From: Pseudomonadota bacterium
GTDB taxonomy: Bacteria > Pseudomonadota > Gammaproteobacteria > Steroidobacterales > MnTg04
NCBI GenBank assembly: GCA_022560735.1
Contig: JADFSO010000002.1
Span: forward strand, 1 to 64,000
Direction: 5' to 3'
Length of the DNA stretch: 64,000 bases
The translations under genes were made by a program, and so were the position numbers. This document shows positions 1-7,755 of this stretch, piece after piece. Under the pieces are notes generated by a model. That model saw nothing but the letters and a program-made list of their open reading frames with translations. It made no database searches and had not been told where the DNA came from. Each line of letters starts with the position of its first letter. Positions within the stretch are counted from its first letter, which is position 1.

Positions 1-51
1 CCGTCGCGTGACGGTGGGAACAGCACAAATCACGCACGCGTTACCAGATAA
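1..51 (+). CDS. Possible 3' end of a gene entering from the left
   Basis: Frame 1 is open from the window edge to a TAA at 49-51, and a strong rightward terminator follows immediately (56-91). That is what the tail of an upstream gene would look like. Only 16 codons are visible and a second frame is also open, so neither the frame nor any function can be established. Confidence 0.25.
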   Translation, partial: PSRDGGNSTNHARVTR

Positions 52-55
52 ATTG

Positions 56-91
56 CGCCGGGCCCGTTTTTTTCGGGTCCGGCGTTTTTTA
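56..91 (+). terminator. Intrinsic terminator (11-bp stem, T6)
   Basis: Bases 56-66 pair with 74-84 (GC-rich, one G-T wobble) around a seven-T loop, followed by six T at 85-90. It ends whatever transcript enters from the left edge. Confidence 0.85.
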
Positions 92-113
92 TTGGTAATG
101 AGCGAGTTTTGAA

Positions 114-189
114 CCTGCATGGCCGCGAAGCGGCGCAGGTCATTCCGAGGCCGACTTAGTCGGCCGAGATAACTGAGCCCCAAAGGGGC
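114..189 (+). ncRNA. Chain of three hairpins, candidate structured RNA
   Basis: Three perfect stems follow one another. CCTGC (114-118) pairs with GCAGG (135-139), enclosing GCCGC-GAA-GCGGC (122-134). GGCCGAC-TTA-GTCGGCC occupies 149-165. GCCCC-AAA-GGGGC occupies 177-189. All three have three-base loops. The element lies between two strong rightward terminators (56-91 and 223-251), so if it is transcribed it could be a free-standing RNA of about 150 nt. A 17-codon ORF from the ATG at 119 is arginine-rich but is explained by the hairpin repeats. It could instead be a dispersed palindromic repeat; no known RNA family is recognised. Confidence 0.4.
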
Positions 190-222
190 GAAGGCCATCC
201 TGCCCCCGCTACCAGGAAATCG

Positions 223-251
223 AAAGCCCGGTCTTGTACCGGGCTTTTTTG
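223..251 (+). terminator. Intrinsic terminator (perfect 10-bp stem)
   Basis: AAAGCCCGGT (223-232) pairs perfectly with ACCGGGCTTT (238-247) around a 5-nt loop and runs into a T tract. It lies downstream of the hairpin chain and upstream of the TPR gene at 443. Confidence 0.9.
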
Positions 252-442
252 TGCCGAAATGTTCTCATTCGATGTCCGCTATACGCCCGAAAGCGGCCAT
301 TGGCGTAATATTGCAGCTCAATGGCATCGGCACACATCGGATGGGCAGATATTTGGGCGAAAGCTAGAAATATGGCTTGAATCAGGCCATGATTTGAGCC
401 ACCGGCTGAACGGACTCCGCCAACAGCAACCAACAGGCCGTT

Positions 443-2158
443 ATGTCTTTCATCGACGAACTCAAGCGCCGCAACGTCATCAGGGTAGCGATCGTCTACG
501 CTATTACGGCCTGGTTGTTGATCCAGATCGTAGCTACGAGTTTTCCGATTCTGCATCTTCCAGACTGGTCGGTGACACTGGTGACGGTCCTCATCCTGAT
601 CGGTTTTCCACTGGCGTTAATTTTTGCGTGGGCTTTCGAACTGACGCCTGAAGGATTGAAGAAAGACAAGGATGTCGACCGAAATCGGTCCATCACTCCC
701 GTTACTGGACGCAAGCTGGACTTCGTCATTATTGCCCTGCTTGTGGTGACGTTGGGCTATTTTGCCTATGACAAGTTCGTAGCAAGTCCCGTTGAACTAC
801 AAGATTCCATAAAGTCCATCGCTGTGTTGGCCTTCGATAACATGAGTGACGACCCTGACAATGAGTATTTCTCTGATGGCATTTCAGAGGAGATACTAAA
901 CCTGCTTGCAAAGGTTCCGGAACTGCGGGTGACCTCGCGTTCATCCGCGTTTTCATTTAAGGGCCAGAATCTGGATGTGCCGACGATGGCGGCTAGGCTG
1001 AAGGTCGCCTATGTGCTGGAAGGCAGTGTGCGCAAGTCTGGCAACCAGCTTCGTATTACGGCGCAACTGATAGAAGCAGTCACAGATTCGCATCTCTGGT
1101 CGGAAACCTACAATTTCGAACTCGAGAATATATTTGCTATCCAGGATGAAATAGCCGAATCAGTCGTTGGTGCACTAAAAGTCCAATTGCTTGGAGAGGC
1201 GCCGCGCACAGACACAACGTCACCCGAAGCCTATGCGCTGTATTTGCAAAGCAAAGCGCTGGCAGCTCAATTCACTGTCGCCGGTTTCTTACAGGCCGAA
1301 GCGGTAGTGCTGCGGGTACTGGAGATCGATAGCACGTACGTGCCAGCCTGGCTGTGGCTTGCCCGTATCTACATCCGAGGCTCAGGCAATGGTGCCTGGC
1401 ACCCGCACGAGGCATACGCAAAATCTCGTGCGGCCGTAATGGAAGCACTGCGTTTGGACGCTGATAACGCACAGGCACATGCCGCACTGTCGCGAATAGC
1501 CAGAAACTACGACTATGATCTGGAGACCGCCCGAAAAGAACAGGAATTAGCTTTAACGCTTGCACCGCATGATCCTCGTGTCCTACAGGGAGCGGCCTGG
1601 TTGGCGCGGATCGACGGCGATTATGCCGAGGCGATTCGGCTTTACAAAGTGGTGGAGATTCTTGATCCGGTATCTTGGAGAATTAAGTTGGATCTCGGGA
1701 CTAGTTATTTTCTCTCGGGCCGCCTCGCCGAGGCAAAATCTGCGTATGCCGAGGTTCTTGAGTTGATTCCGATAGGAAATGTGGTCAATTTCCGTCTCGG
1801 TGCTGTAATGCTCGTCAGTGGCGATCTTGACGATGCGCTTTTGCAGATGAACAAAGAGACACAAAATGGTCGTCGACTGGCCGGTCGAGCAATGGTGTTA
1901 CACGCGATGGGCGATACTGATCGCGCAGCTACGGAGTTAGAGAAATTGATCGTGCTTGGGGATCGATGGACCTACGAGCTCGCGCAGGTGCATGCCTATC
2001 TCGGCAACCTGGATGAATCATTCAGGTGGTTGCATCGCGCAATCGACAGGCGTGATTCATCGCTAAGTCTAATGACGGGTGATCCGTTTCTGGATAATCT
2101 CCGCGACGATCCGCGATTGGATGACGTGCTGGAACGATTGGGTCGCAAGGTTCATTAG
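443..2158 (+). CDS. Membrane-anchored TolB/FlgO-like TPR protein
   Basis: 571 residues. The N-terminus (MSFIDELKRRNVIRVA) is followed by hydrophobic segments at about residues 13-37, 42-65 and 93-112. Next comes a FlgO/TolB-N-like domain at about 122-240, with the recognisable stretches FSDGISEEILNLLA, SRSSAFSFKG and YVLEGSVRK. Repeated helical TPR units fill about 250-560. Proteins of this build are multicopy in many gammaproteobacteria. They are often annotated as adenylate-cyclase-like TPR proteins because some relatives carry an N-terminal cyclase or DNA-binding domain, but none is present here, so no enzymatic activity is predicted. The likely role is a membrane-attached protein-protein interaction scaffold. 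The ATG start is the only good one; its upstream ribosome-binding site is weak. The gene stands alone behind the terminator at 223-251. Confidence 0.8.
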   Translation: MSFIDELKRRNVIRVAIVYAITAWLLIQIVATSFPILHLPDWSVTLVTVLILIGFPLALIFAWAFELTPEGLKKDKDVDRNRSITPVTGRKLDFVIIALLVVTLGYFAYDKFVASPVELQDSIKSIAVLAFDNMSDDPDNEYFSDGISEEILNLLAKVPELRVTSRSSAFSFKGQNLDVPTMAARLKVAYVLEGSVRKSGNQLRITAQLIEAVTDSHLWSETYNFELENIFAIQDEIAESVVGALKVQLLGEAPRTDTTSPEAYALYLQSKALAAQFTVAGFLQAEAVVLRVLEIDSTYVPAWLWLARIYIRGSGNGAWHPHEAYAKSRAAVMEALRLDADNAQAHAALSRIARNYDYDLETARKEQELALTLAPHDPRVLQGAAWLARIDGDYAEAIRLYKVVEILDPVSWRIKLDLGTSYFLSGRLAEAKSAYAEVLELIPIGNVVNFRLGAVMLVSGDLDDALLQMNKETQNGRRLAGRAMVLHAMGDTDRAATELEKLIVLGDRWTYELAQVHAYLGNLDESFRWLHRAIDRRDSSLSLMTGDPFLDNLRDDPRLDDVLERLGRKVH

Positions 2159-2383
2159 TAAAGGCGCAATTCTTGGCCTCGGACAAGACCGCAGTCGGCC
2201 AAAGTTTGATGCAGTGTCAATATGGATCGACGGTCAATCGTCGCGAACGACCGCTTATGGCTGCGATTTCCAACCAGGACACGATAGTAAGCTGTATGCG
2301 GCTATCATTAAAGAAGTTAGAGGCCTTTTTCAGTTACGTGGCCTAGTCGAGAAGGTTATTGGCCGCGCAATTAAGGTAAATTA

Positions 2384-2698
2384 GTGAACAATTTTCCAAA
2401 AACTTGTCATTACTGCAAAGGCTATGTGGCCTTTAGCAACAACGAGTGGAAAAAGCATAGGAAAGAACAGCACAATATTGGCGGCGGGTTCAAATTCGAC
2501 TTGAAAACCGGAACCAAGCTAAATGTTTGCAAGATTTGCAATTGTTGCGGCATAGAACACAATCCTGTAACCGAATTCGATGATCCGAAACGCGGGACCG
2601 TTTATCTTTGCAACTTTTGCATTAGTATTCGCAATTCCAAAAAAGTGGGTGAAAGGCCTTTCCAGGCTGGTGGTTATGGAACCAATAGGCGTTATTAA
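2384..2698 (+). CDS. Small double zinc-finger protein, unknown function
   Basis: 104 residues from a GTG start preceded by AAGG. Two zinc-binding patterns are visible: C8-x2-C11-x13-H25-x4-H30, a C2H2-type finger, and C52-x2-C55 with C76-x2-C79, a four-cysteine ribbon (C49 and C54 are extra). The protein is basic with a Gly/Arg/Tyr-rich tail. The gene and its surroundings are clearly richer in A and T than the core genes of the window, and an IS6 element begins 55 bp downstream, so the segment is probably horizontally acquired. I do not recognise the family. DNA or RNA binding is possible but unproven. The 225 bp between the TPR gene and this start hold nothing I can support. Confidence 0.6.
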   Translation: MNNFPKTCHYCKGYVAFSNNEWKKHRKEQHNIGGGFKFDLKTGTKLNVCKICNCCGIEHNPVTEFDDPKRGTVYLCNFCISIRNSKKVGERPFQAGGYGTNRRY

Positions 2699-2752
2699 TC
2701 TGTTGCTAACATCGAGTTGAAATCGATTCATCTGACTGGAAAGACACCTAAC

Positions 2753-2770
2753 GGTATTGACAAGTTAAAT
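2753..2770 (+). repeat. IS left terminal inverted repeat
   Basis: 18 bp, a perfect inverted match to 3524-3541. The bases beyond both ends stop matching, which fixes the element boundaries. Confidence 0.9.
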
Positions 2771-2792
2771 GGTGATAAAGCGTAATTGTTGG

Positions 2793-3488
2793 ATGAAAAG
2801 ATCCACCACGATGTACAAGCGCCACCGATTCCCACCGGAAATTATTCAATATGCTGTATGGCTTTATCATCGCTTTAGCCTGAGCCATCGGGATATTGAA
2901 GATTTGCTGGCTGAACGTGGAATCACCGTTAGCTATGAATCAATTCGTCTATGGTGCAACAAGTTCGGATTGAAATATGTGCGTCGTTTGAGGAAAAAGC
3001 ACCAGGGATACGGAGATACATTTTTCATTGATGAAGTGTTCGTGAAGATCGATGGTAGGCAGTATTATTTATGGCGCGCTGTAGATCAGGATGGAGAAAT
3101 CGTCGACATATTTCTACAGCATCGACGCGACGGCAAGGCGGCAAAGCGCTTTTTCAAACGGCTGCTTAAAAATAACCGCGGTGAACCGAGGAAGATAGTG
3201 ACGGACAAGTTGAGAAGTTATGGGGTCGCACACCGAGAACTCATCCCAGACACTATTCATGATACAACCCAGTATGCCAATAACAGGGCAGAACTTTCAC
3301 ATCAACCGACGCGGGTGAGGGAGCGGGGCATGCGCCGCTTTAAATCGACGCAGCAGGCCCAGCGCTTCTTGACCGTTCATGCGGCTGTTTACAATTTATT
3401 CAATCTTGGCCGGCACCTTGTTTCGGCCACGAACTACCGATTTTTCCGATTGCGTGCTTTTGCGTCTTGGAATTACGCTGCAGCGTGA
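2793..3488 (+). CDS. IS6-family DDE transposase
   Basis: 231 residues from the ATG at 2793. An in-frame ATG at 2769 overlaps the terminal repeat and is less likely, and one at 2811 gives the family-typical start MYKRHRFPPEIIQYAVWLY. An N-terminal helix-turn-helix region is followed by the DDE catalytic core: first Asp in FIDEVFVKI, second in VTDKLRSYG, and the Glu in NNRAELSHQPTR, then RERGMRRFKSTQQAQRF. The enzyme catalyses cut-out-free replicative transposition and cointegrate formation, as known for the family. The frame is complete, with no frameshift. Confidence 0.92.
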   Translation: MKRSTTMYKRHRFPPEIIQYAVWLYHRFSLSHRDIEDLLAERGITVSYESIRLWCNKFGLKYVRRLRKKHQGYGDTFFIDEVFVKIDGRQYYLWRAVDQDGEIVDIFLQHRRDGKAAKRFFKRLLKNNRGEPRKIVTDKLRSYGVAHRELIPDTIHDTTQYANNRAELSHQPTRVRERGMRRFKSTQQAQRFLTVHAAVYNLFNLGRHLVSATNYRFFRLRAFASWNYAAA

Positions 3489-3523
3489 TAGGCGATAGCT
3501 GCCCAAATTTGCTTAGGCTGAGT

Positions 3524-3541
3524 ATTTAACTTGTCAATACC
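3524..3541 (-). repeat. IS right terminal inverted repeat
   Basis: ATTTAACTTGTCAATACC, the exact reverse complement of the left end at 2753-2770. Confidence 0.9.
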
Positions 3542-3584
3542 CTCCAGCTATCTATTGCGTGTTTTTGTTCGCTCTCGGAATCAT

Positions 3585-3596
3585 ATTGTATACAGG
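3585..3596. promoter_or_regulatory. Degenerate copy of the TTGTATACAA operator
   Basis: ATTGTATACAGG matches 10 of 12 positions of the palindrome found in the promoter region at 7709-7724. It sits in the 119-bp gap between the IS right end and the 3' end of the leuD-like gene, where no gene starts. It may be the remains of a promoter of a neighbouring gene lost when the IS arrived, or chance. Confidence 0.3.
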
Positions 3597-3660
3597 ATCG
3601 TACGCTGTTGTATCAGCGGATCAGCCATAGGCCTTTCCGCCAGCGGACATCGTTTTTCAG

Positions 3661-4239
3661 TCATGAATCAGACTTTTCGTAGGCTGCGATTTCCGCCTCC
3701 TGCTGCAGCAGGAAACCCAGGGGATCGACGCCGTCGAGCAGGCAGGTCTTAGCAAACGGGTCGATCGGAAATTCGACGATATTTCCGTTCGCCATGGTCA
3801 GGGTTTGCTCTTGCAGATCAATTTCCAGAAACTCGCCAGCGTGTTCTGTCAGCCGGTCGTGAATTTCCTGCTCGACGATAATCGGTAGCAAGCCGTTTTT
3901 CAACGCATTGGATCTGAAGATATCGGCAATCTGGGTGCTGATCACGACGCGGAAGCCATAGTCCAGTAATGCCCAGGTCGCATGTTCGCGTGATGAGCCA
4001 CAGCCGAAGTTGTCGCCGGCGACCAGGACCTGGTATTTCGCCGGGTCGACCTGGTTCAGCGGGAAATCTTTGTTCGGATTTTGTCGATCGTCGTAGCGCC
4101 AGTCGGCAAAAAGATGTGGACCCAGGCCGTGCCGGGAAGTGGTCGTCAGGAAACGGGCCGGGAGAATCTGGTCGGTGTCGATATTCCGGTTGGTCAGTAC
4201 GACAGTCCTCGAACGAATAATCGAAATGGTCTGTATCAT
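3661..4239 (-). CDS. LeuD-like small subunit of an aconitase-family hydro-lyase
   Basis: Small (swivel-domain) subunit partner of the LeuC-like protein encoded 29 bp upstream (11 bp if the longer start is used). Family hallmarks are NIDTDQILPARFL near the N-terminus, GDNFGCGSSREHATWAL in the middle and IDPFAKTCLLDGVDPLGFL near the end. I chose the ATG at 4239 (MIQTISIIRSRTVV) because GGAAA stands at ribosome-binding distance; an ATG six codons earlier (4257) is possible. In leucine synthesis the pair isomerises 2- to 3-isopropylmalate. Here it ends an operon of catabolic enzymes with no leuA or leuB nearby, so a maleate, citraconate or dimethylmaleate hydratase role is as likely. The substrate cannot be settled from sequence alone. 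Confidence 0.85.
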   Translation of the reverse strand: MIQTISIIRSRTVVLTNRNIDTDQILPARFLTTTSRHGLGPHLFADWRYDDRQNPNKDFPLNQVDPAKYQVLVAGDNFGCGSSREHATWALLDYGFRVVISTQIADIFRSNALKNGLLPIIVEQEIHDRLTEHAGEFLEIDLQEQTLTMANGNIVEFPIDPFAKTCLLDGVDPLGFLLQQEAEIAAYEKSDS

Positions 4240-4268
4240 GCGTTTTCCAGTCGGCAATGGGCCATCGT

Positions 4269-5690
4269 TTACATCAGCTCAACGGGATCGGATATTTTTC
4301 CGTTTATCGCCGTTGCCGCGGCGGTTAACGGGCTGGCCAGGATCGAGCGAGCGCCGCTTCCCTGGCGTCCTTCAAAATTGCGGTTGCTGGTGCTCAATAC
4401 ATATTGCCCGCGTGGGACGGCATCGCCGTTCATCGCAATGCACATCGAGCAACCCGATTCTCTCCATTCTGCGCCGGCATCGATAAAAATCTGTGCCAGC
4501 CCTTCGGACTCGGCTTGTTTCTTGATTGCCTGTGACCCCGGAACGACCAGCATCCGCAGTCCCTTGGCAATTTTGCGATTTTTCAGCAGGGTTGCGGCTT
4601 CCCGCAGGTCGCTGATACGGGCGTTGGTGCAGCTGCCGATAAAAACGATATCGATTCTCTGGCCGAGCAATGCCTGACCATGTTCGAGACCCATATAGGC
4701 CAGCGCCTTATCCAAAGACTCGTCTTTTCCTTTGTCCGGGATGCAGTCGTCGATAGACATGACCATTCCCGGGTTGGTGCCAAAGGTGATCATCGGCCTC
4801 ATGCCGCCGACATCGATATCGACCTGCTGGTCAAATGCTGCGTCGTTGTCGCTGGACAGATCCTGCCAGCTTTTTAGCAGCTCAGACCAGCGCGCCCCGG
4901 TGGGCATTTTTCCCCTGCCTTCCAGGTAATCGAAAGTGATTTGATCCGGTGCGATCATGCCGGCTCTCGCGCCTGCCTCGATGGACATATTGCAGACCGT
5001 CATTCGTTGTTCCATGGACAGCGAGTCGATGGTTTCGCCGCGATACTCGATGACGTGACCGATGCCGCCTTGGACACCGATCTTCCCGATGATCGCCAGG
5101 ATCAGGTCCTTGGCGCTGACTCCATCGGCCAGGCGGCCGCTGATATTGATTGCCATCGAGGCGGGTTTGTTCTGCAGCAGACACTGGGTGGCCAGTACAT
5201 GTGCGACTTCGGTCGTGCCAATGCCAAAAGCCAGCGCACCGAAGGCGCCGTGGGTACTGGTATGGCTGTCGCCGCAGACGATGGTCATTCCGGGTCGGGT
5301 CAATCCCTGTTCCGGCCCGATGATGTGCACGATGCCCCGCTGCTCGGAGCCGAGGTCGTACAACTGTATGCCGAACCTGGCGCAGTTGTCCTGTAGTGCC
5401 TGGATCTGGCCGGCCACGGCCGCGGTGACTATCGGGATCGTCCGCGCTGCCGGTTCGGGATCGGTTGGCGTTGAATGATCCAAAGTAGCCAGGGTCTTGC
5501 CAGGTCGCCTGACCGGCAGGTTTTTCTCACGCAACAGGGAAAAGGCCTGTGGTGACGACACTTCATGAATCAGGTGCAAATCGATATAGAGCGTTGCCGG
5601 CGTGTCATGCGACTCGGGAACCACCACGTGACGGTTCCAGACTTTCTCAAACAAGGTTTGCGCCCGCGTACTCATCTCAGGTTTTTCCAT
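4269..5690 (-). CDS. LeuC-like large subunit of an aconitase-family hydro-lyase
   Basis: 473 residues, close to the usual LeuC length of about 470. The three [4Fe-4S] ligands are visible: Cys354 in FIGSCTNARIS and Cys414/Cys417 in GCSMCIAMN. Other conserved segments are GDSHTSTHGAFGALAFGIG, LAIIGKIGVQGGIGHV and STSNRNFEGRQG. The sequence is close to true LeuC, so isopropylmalate isomerase remains possible. It is nevertheless embedded in an operon with a CoA-transferase and an amidase and faces an HMG-CoA-lyase-like gene, which suggests hydration of a cis-unsaturated diacid (maleate or citraconate) to the (R)-hydroxyacid. The first ATG (5690) leaves a 17-bp gap to the amidase gene; the in-frame ATG at 5675 (MSTRAQTLFEKVW) matches the family start better. 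Confidence 0.85.
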   Translation of the reverse strand: MEKPEMSTRAQTLFEKVWNRHVVVPESHDTPATLYIDLHLIHEVSSPQAFSLLREKNLPVRRPGKTLATLDHSTPTDPEPAARTIPIVTAAVAGQIQALQDNCARFGIQLYDLGSEQRGIVHIIGPEQGLTRPGMTIVCGDSHTSTHGAFGALAFGIGTTEVAHVLATQCLLQNKPASMAINISGRLADGVSAKDLILAIIGKIGVQGGIGHVIEYRGETIDSLSMEQRMTVCNMSIEAGARAGMIAPDQITFDYLEGRGKMPTGARWSELLKSWQDLSSDNDAAFDQQVDIDVGGMRPMITFGTNPGMVMSIDDCIPDKGKDESLDKALAYMGLEHGQALLGQRIDIVFIGSCTNARISDLREAATLLKNRKIAKGLRMLVVPGSQAIKKQAESEGLAQIFIDAGAEWRESGCSMCIAMNGDAVPRGQYVLSTSNRNFEGRQGSGARSILASPLTAAATAINGKISDPVELM

Positions 5691-5707
5691 GCCCGTGTCG
5701 CCGCCGA

Positions 5708-6343
5708 TCAGCGTTGGCTGATTTTCTCGAGATAATCCAGCGCCGTGGCCTGGCTGACCACATTCGCATATTTCGCCTGCAGATCGTATAGATTGGCTTT
5801 ATGAGGACCGGGGGCTCTGTCGCCAACGGCATCTTCGACCACGACCGGGATGAATCCATGCTGAATCGCGTCAACCGCCGTTGCCCGGATACAGCCACTG
5901 GTGGTAACCCCGGCGATGATCAAGGTATCGATCCCGGCGGCAACAAGAGATTCAAACAGGGTAGTTGCAAAAAAAGCGCTCGCGTATTGCTTGGTTATAA
6001 CAATTTCACCGTTTTCTGGCTGTAGCTGGTCGGCGAATTCGGCGAGTGGCGATCCCCGGTCGAAAACCGACAGCAAGGGCAGCTTCTTCTTGAATATACC
6101 GCCGTCGTCAGTGCCGGGCTCATAGCTGACATTGCTGTGGAAAATCGGGATGCCGGCTCGCCGGGCTGCGCTAAGCAAGTCCGAGCAGTTTTCGCAAGTC
6201 TGCTCGACACCAGCATACAAAGGCGAATCCGGGTCCAGGTAGGCCCTGACGAAGTCGACGATAATCAGCGCAGGCCGGTCACCGAAGTCGAGTTTATTGC
6301 CAAAGCCGGGGTCCATCGTTGCATTGCCTGCATCTTCGGGCAT
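5708..6343 (-). CDS. Isochorismatase-like cysteine amidohydrolase
   Basis: 211 residues. The catalytic triad of the cysteine-hydrolase fold is intact: Asp30 (ALIIVDFVRAY), Lys118 (VITKQYASAFF) and Cys151 in GVTTSGCIRATAVDA, with the cis-peptide GVTTSGC signature. The closest functional types by motif are N-carbamoylsarcosine amidase and maleamate amidohydrolase (NicF), which release ammonia from a linear half-amide. The gene starts 5 bp after the CoA-transferase stop and precedes the LeuC-like gene, so all four are probably co-transcribed. Together with the HyuAB-like proteins encoded divergently it would complete a two-step opening of a cyclic imide or hydantoin ring. The true substrate is unknown. 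Confidence 0.85.
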   Translation of the reverse strand: MPEDAGNATMDPGFGNKLDFGDRPALIIVDFVRAYLDPDSPLYAGVEQTCENCSDLLSAARRAGIPIFHSNVSYEPGTDDGGIFKKKLPLLSVFDRGSPLAEFADQLQPENGEIVITKQYASAFFATTLFESLVAAGIDTLIIAGVTTSGCIRATAVDAIQHGFIPVVVEDAVGDRAPGPHKANLYDLQAKYANVVSQATALDYLEKISQR

Positions 6344-6348
6344 CTGTA

Positions 6349-7563
6349 TCAGATCACCTCGGCATCGTTGAGGGATTCGATGGCCGAATCTTCCATGCCG
6401 AGCAGGCCCTGGAATATTTCCTCGTTGTGCTGTCCCAGGGTCGGATCCGGGCTGTGTACCTTGCCGGGCGTTCGTGAAAGCCTGGGCACGACGTTTTGCA
6501 TAGCCAGTTCGCCAAATTCGGGGTGCATAATCTTGATAATAGCTTGCCGGGCCTTGAAATGGGGATCTTCGAGCATTTCCGGCGCACGATAAATCGGTCC
6601 GGCCGGCACGCCACTTTTCTCAAGAATATCAATTAGTTCCGAAATTGTATACTGGGCAGACCAGCGCGCAACGAGGTCATCGAGTTCCGCCTGGTGACGT
6701 CCGCGGGCGGCGTGGCTCGCGTAGCGCTCGTCTGCGGCCAGCTCCGGTCGGTTCATTGCCTGTGTCAGCCGTTTGAACACGCTGTCCTGGTTCGCGGCAA
6801 TCAGCAGGAAGCGTGAGTCTTTGGTCGGATAAATATTGGATGGTGCAACATTGGGCAGAACCGGACCGGTCCGCTCGCGAATGTAGCCGGCCTGATCGTA
6901 CTCGGTAATCAGTGATTCCATCATTGCCAGGACGGCTTCGTAAATAGCGGAGTCTACAACCTGGCCTTTTCCGGATCGATTTCGCTCATACAACGCGGCC
7001 AGCGCGCCGATCGTGGCGAAAGTCGCGGCCAGCGAATCGCCGATGCTGATGCCAAAGCGGCTCGGTGGATTCGAAGGGTCGCCACAGACATAGCGCAGGC
7101 CGCCCATCGCTTCACCGATGGAGCCAAAACCCGCGCGTTTGGCATAGGGGCCGGTTTGTCCCTGGCCGGACACCCTGATCATGATCAGGGCAGGATTGGC
7201 CTTGCTGAGCTCTGCATAGCCCAGGTTCCATTTTTCCATCGTGCCCGGGCGAAAATTCTCCAGCAGGAAATCCGATTTCGCCGCCAGATCGCAAATGATC
7301 TTCTGTCCTTCCGGTACCCGCAGATTAACGGTGATCGATTTCTTGTTGCGGGCGATGACGGGCCACCACAGGGATTTTCCATGCGCTTTTTCCTGGCCCC
7401 ACTGGCGCATCGGGTCACCCGCTCCAGGGGCTTCTACCTTGATGATCTCGGCGCCCAGGTCACCCATTAACTGCCCACAAAAAGGACCCGCAAGCAGCGT
7501 TCCCAATTCGATGACCCGCAGACCCGACAACGGGCCGCCGGTTTGATTATTGTCGGCGGACAT
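6349..7563 (-). CDS. Class III (CaiB/Frc) CoA-transferase
   Basis: 404 residues from the ATG at 7563, chosen because GGGAG stands at the right distance and the family core starts just after (LSGLRVIELGTLLAGPFCGQ). A longer frame reaches 7647 but would cover the operator. Family motifs include LGAEIIKVEAPGAGDPMRQW, ENFRPGTMEKWNLGY and SGQGQTGPYAKRAGFGSIGE. The position normally held by the catalytic Asp is Glu here (Glu209, in DSAIYEAVLAMME). The enzyme would move CoA from a donor such as succinyl-CoA to a dicarboxylic acid. In Chloroflexus a class III transferase acts on D-citramalate and is paired with an HMG-CoA-lyase-like citramalyl-CoA lyase, the same pairing as here. First gene of the leftward operon. 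Confidence 0.88.
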   Translation of the reverse strand: MSADNNQTGGPLSGLRVIELGTLLAGPFCGQLMGDLGAEIIKVEAPGAGDPMRQWGQEKAHGKSLWWPVIARNKKSITVNLRVPEGQKIICDLAAKSDFLLENFRPGTMEKWNLGYAELSKANPALIMIRVSGQGQTGPYAKRAGFGSIGEAMGGLRYVCGDPSNPPSRFGISIGDSLAATFATIGALAALYERNRSGKGQVVDSAIYEAVLAMMESLITEYDQAGYIRERTGPVLPNVAPSNIYPTKDSRFLLIAANQDSVFKRLTQAMNRPELAADERYASHAARGRHQAELDDLVARWSAQYTISELIDILEKSGVPAGPIYRAPEMLEDPHFKARQAIIKIMHPEFGELAMQNVVPRLSRTPGKVHSPDPTLGQHNEEIFQGLLGMEDSAIESLNDAEVI

Positions 7564-7647
7564 TGGTGATATTCGCTCCCTGGAATCGTTCTGCAGCGGA
7601 ATCTTCATGGCCTCCATGCTTGAACAAGCGGAGGCACAAAAAGTCAA

Positions 7648-7659
7648 AGTGCATACAAT
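7648..7659. promoter_or_regulatory. Operator-like site before the CoA-transferase operon
   Basis: AGTGCATACAAT matches 10 of 12 positions of ATTGTATACAAT. A leftward -10-like hexamer TATATT (7657-7662 on the minus strand) overlaps it, so a bound regulator would block the leftward promoter. Its centre is about 63 bp from the palindrome at 7709-7724. Confidence 0.5.
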
Positions 7660-7708
7660 ATAATCAATTCCCAGGTCTTATTAGCCATTTGTCTTGGTAA
7701 GACTGGTG

Positions 7709-7724
7709 ATATTGTATACAATAT
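7709..7724. promoter_or_regulatory. 16-bp palindromic operator, GntR/FCD type
   Basis: ATATTGTATACAATAT is a perfect palindrome in the 192-bp divergent intergenic region. It overlaps a rightward -10-like hexamer TATAAC (7722-7727), 29 bp before the HMG-CoA-lyase-like start. The core TTGTATACAA is typical of operators of GntR regulators with FCD domains, and one is encoded at 12760. The same core recurs upstream of the TonB-dependent receptor. Confidence 0.7.
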
Positions 7725-7755
7725 AACACCTTTTTTGCTCTTGGTATTGTCCTGA

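Larger units (their letters stand above)
2753..3541 (+). mobile_element. IS6-family insertion sequence (789 bp)
   Basis: A single transposase gene is enclosed by perfect 18-bp terminal inverted repeats: GGTATTGACAAGTTAAAT at 2753-2770 and its reverse complement at 3524-3541. The size and one-gene layout match the IS6 family. The 8-bp flanks (CACCTAAC on the left, CTCCAGCT on the right) do not match, so no target duplication is visible. In IS6 elements that is typical after replicative intramolecular events or adjacent deletion. The transposase frame is intact, so the element may be active. Confidence 0.9.

Noticed and set aside
2079..2384. 101-codon rightward ORF overlapping the end of the TPR gene
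   Set aside because: It starts inside the TPR coding frame, has no ribosome-binding site and no domain-like sequence.
3661..5690. Plain annotation of the LeuC/LeuD-like pair as leucine biosynthesis
   Set aside because: Not excluded, but not adopted: there is no leuA or leuB in the window, and the genes are embedded in an operator-controlled catabolic operon.
6644..6655. TTGTATAC match inside the CoA-transferase gene
   Set aside because: Only 9 of 12 positions match and it lies well within coding sequence, so it is treated as background. It also shows that weak matches alone are not evidence of an operator.
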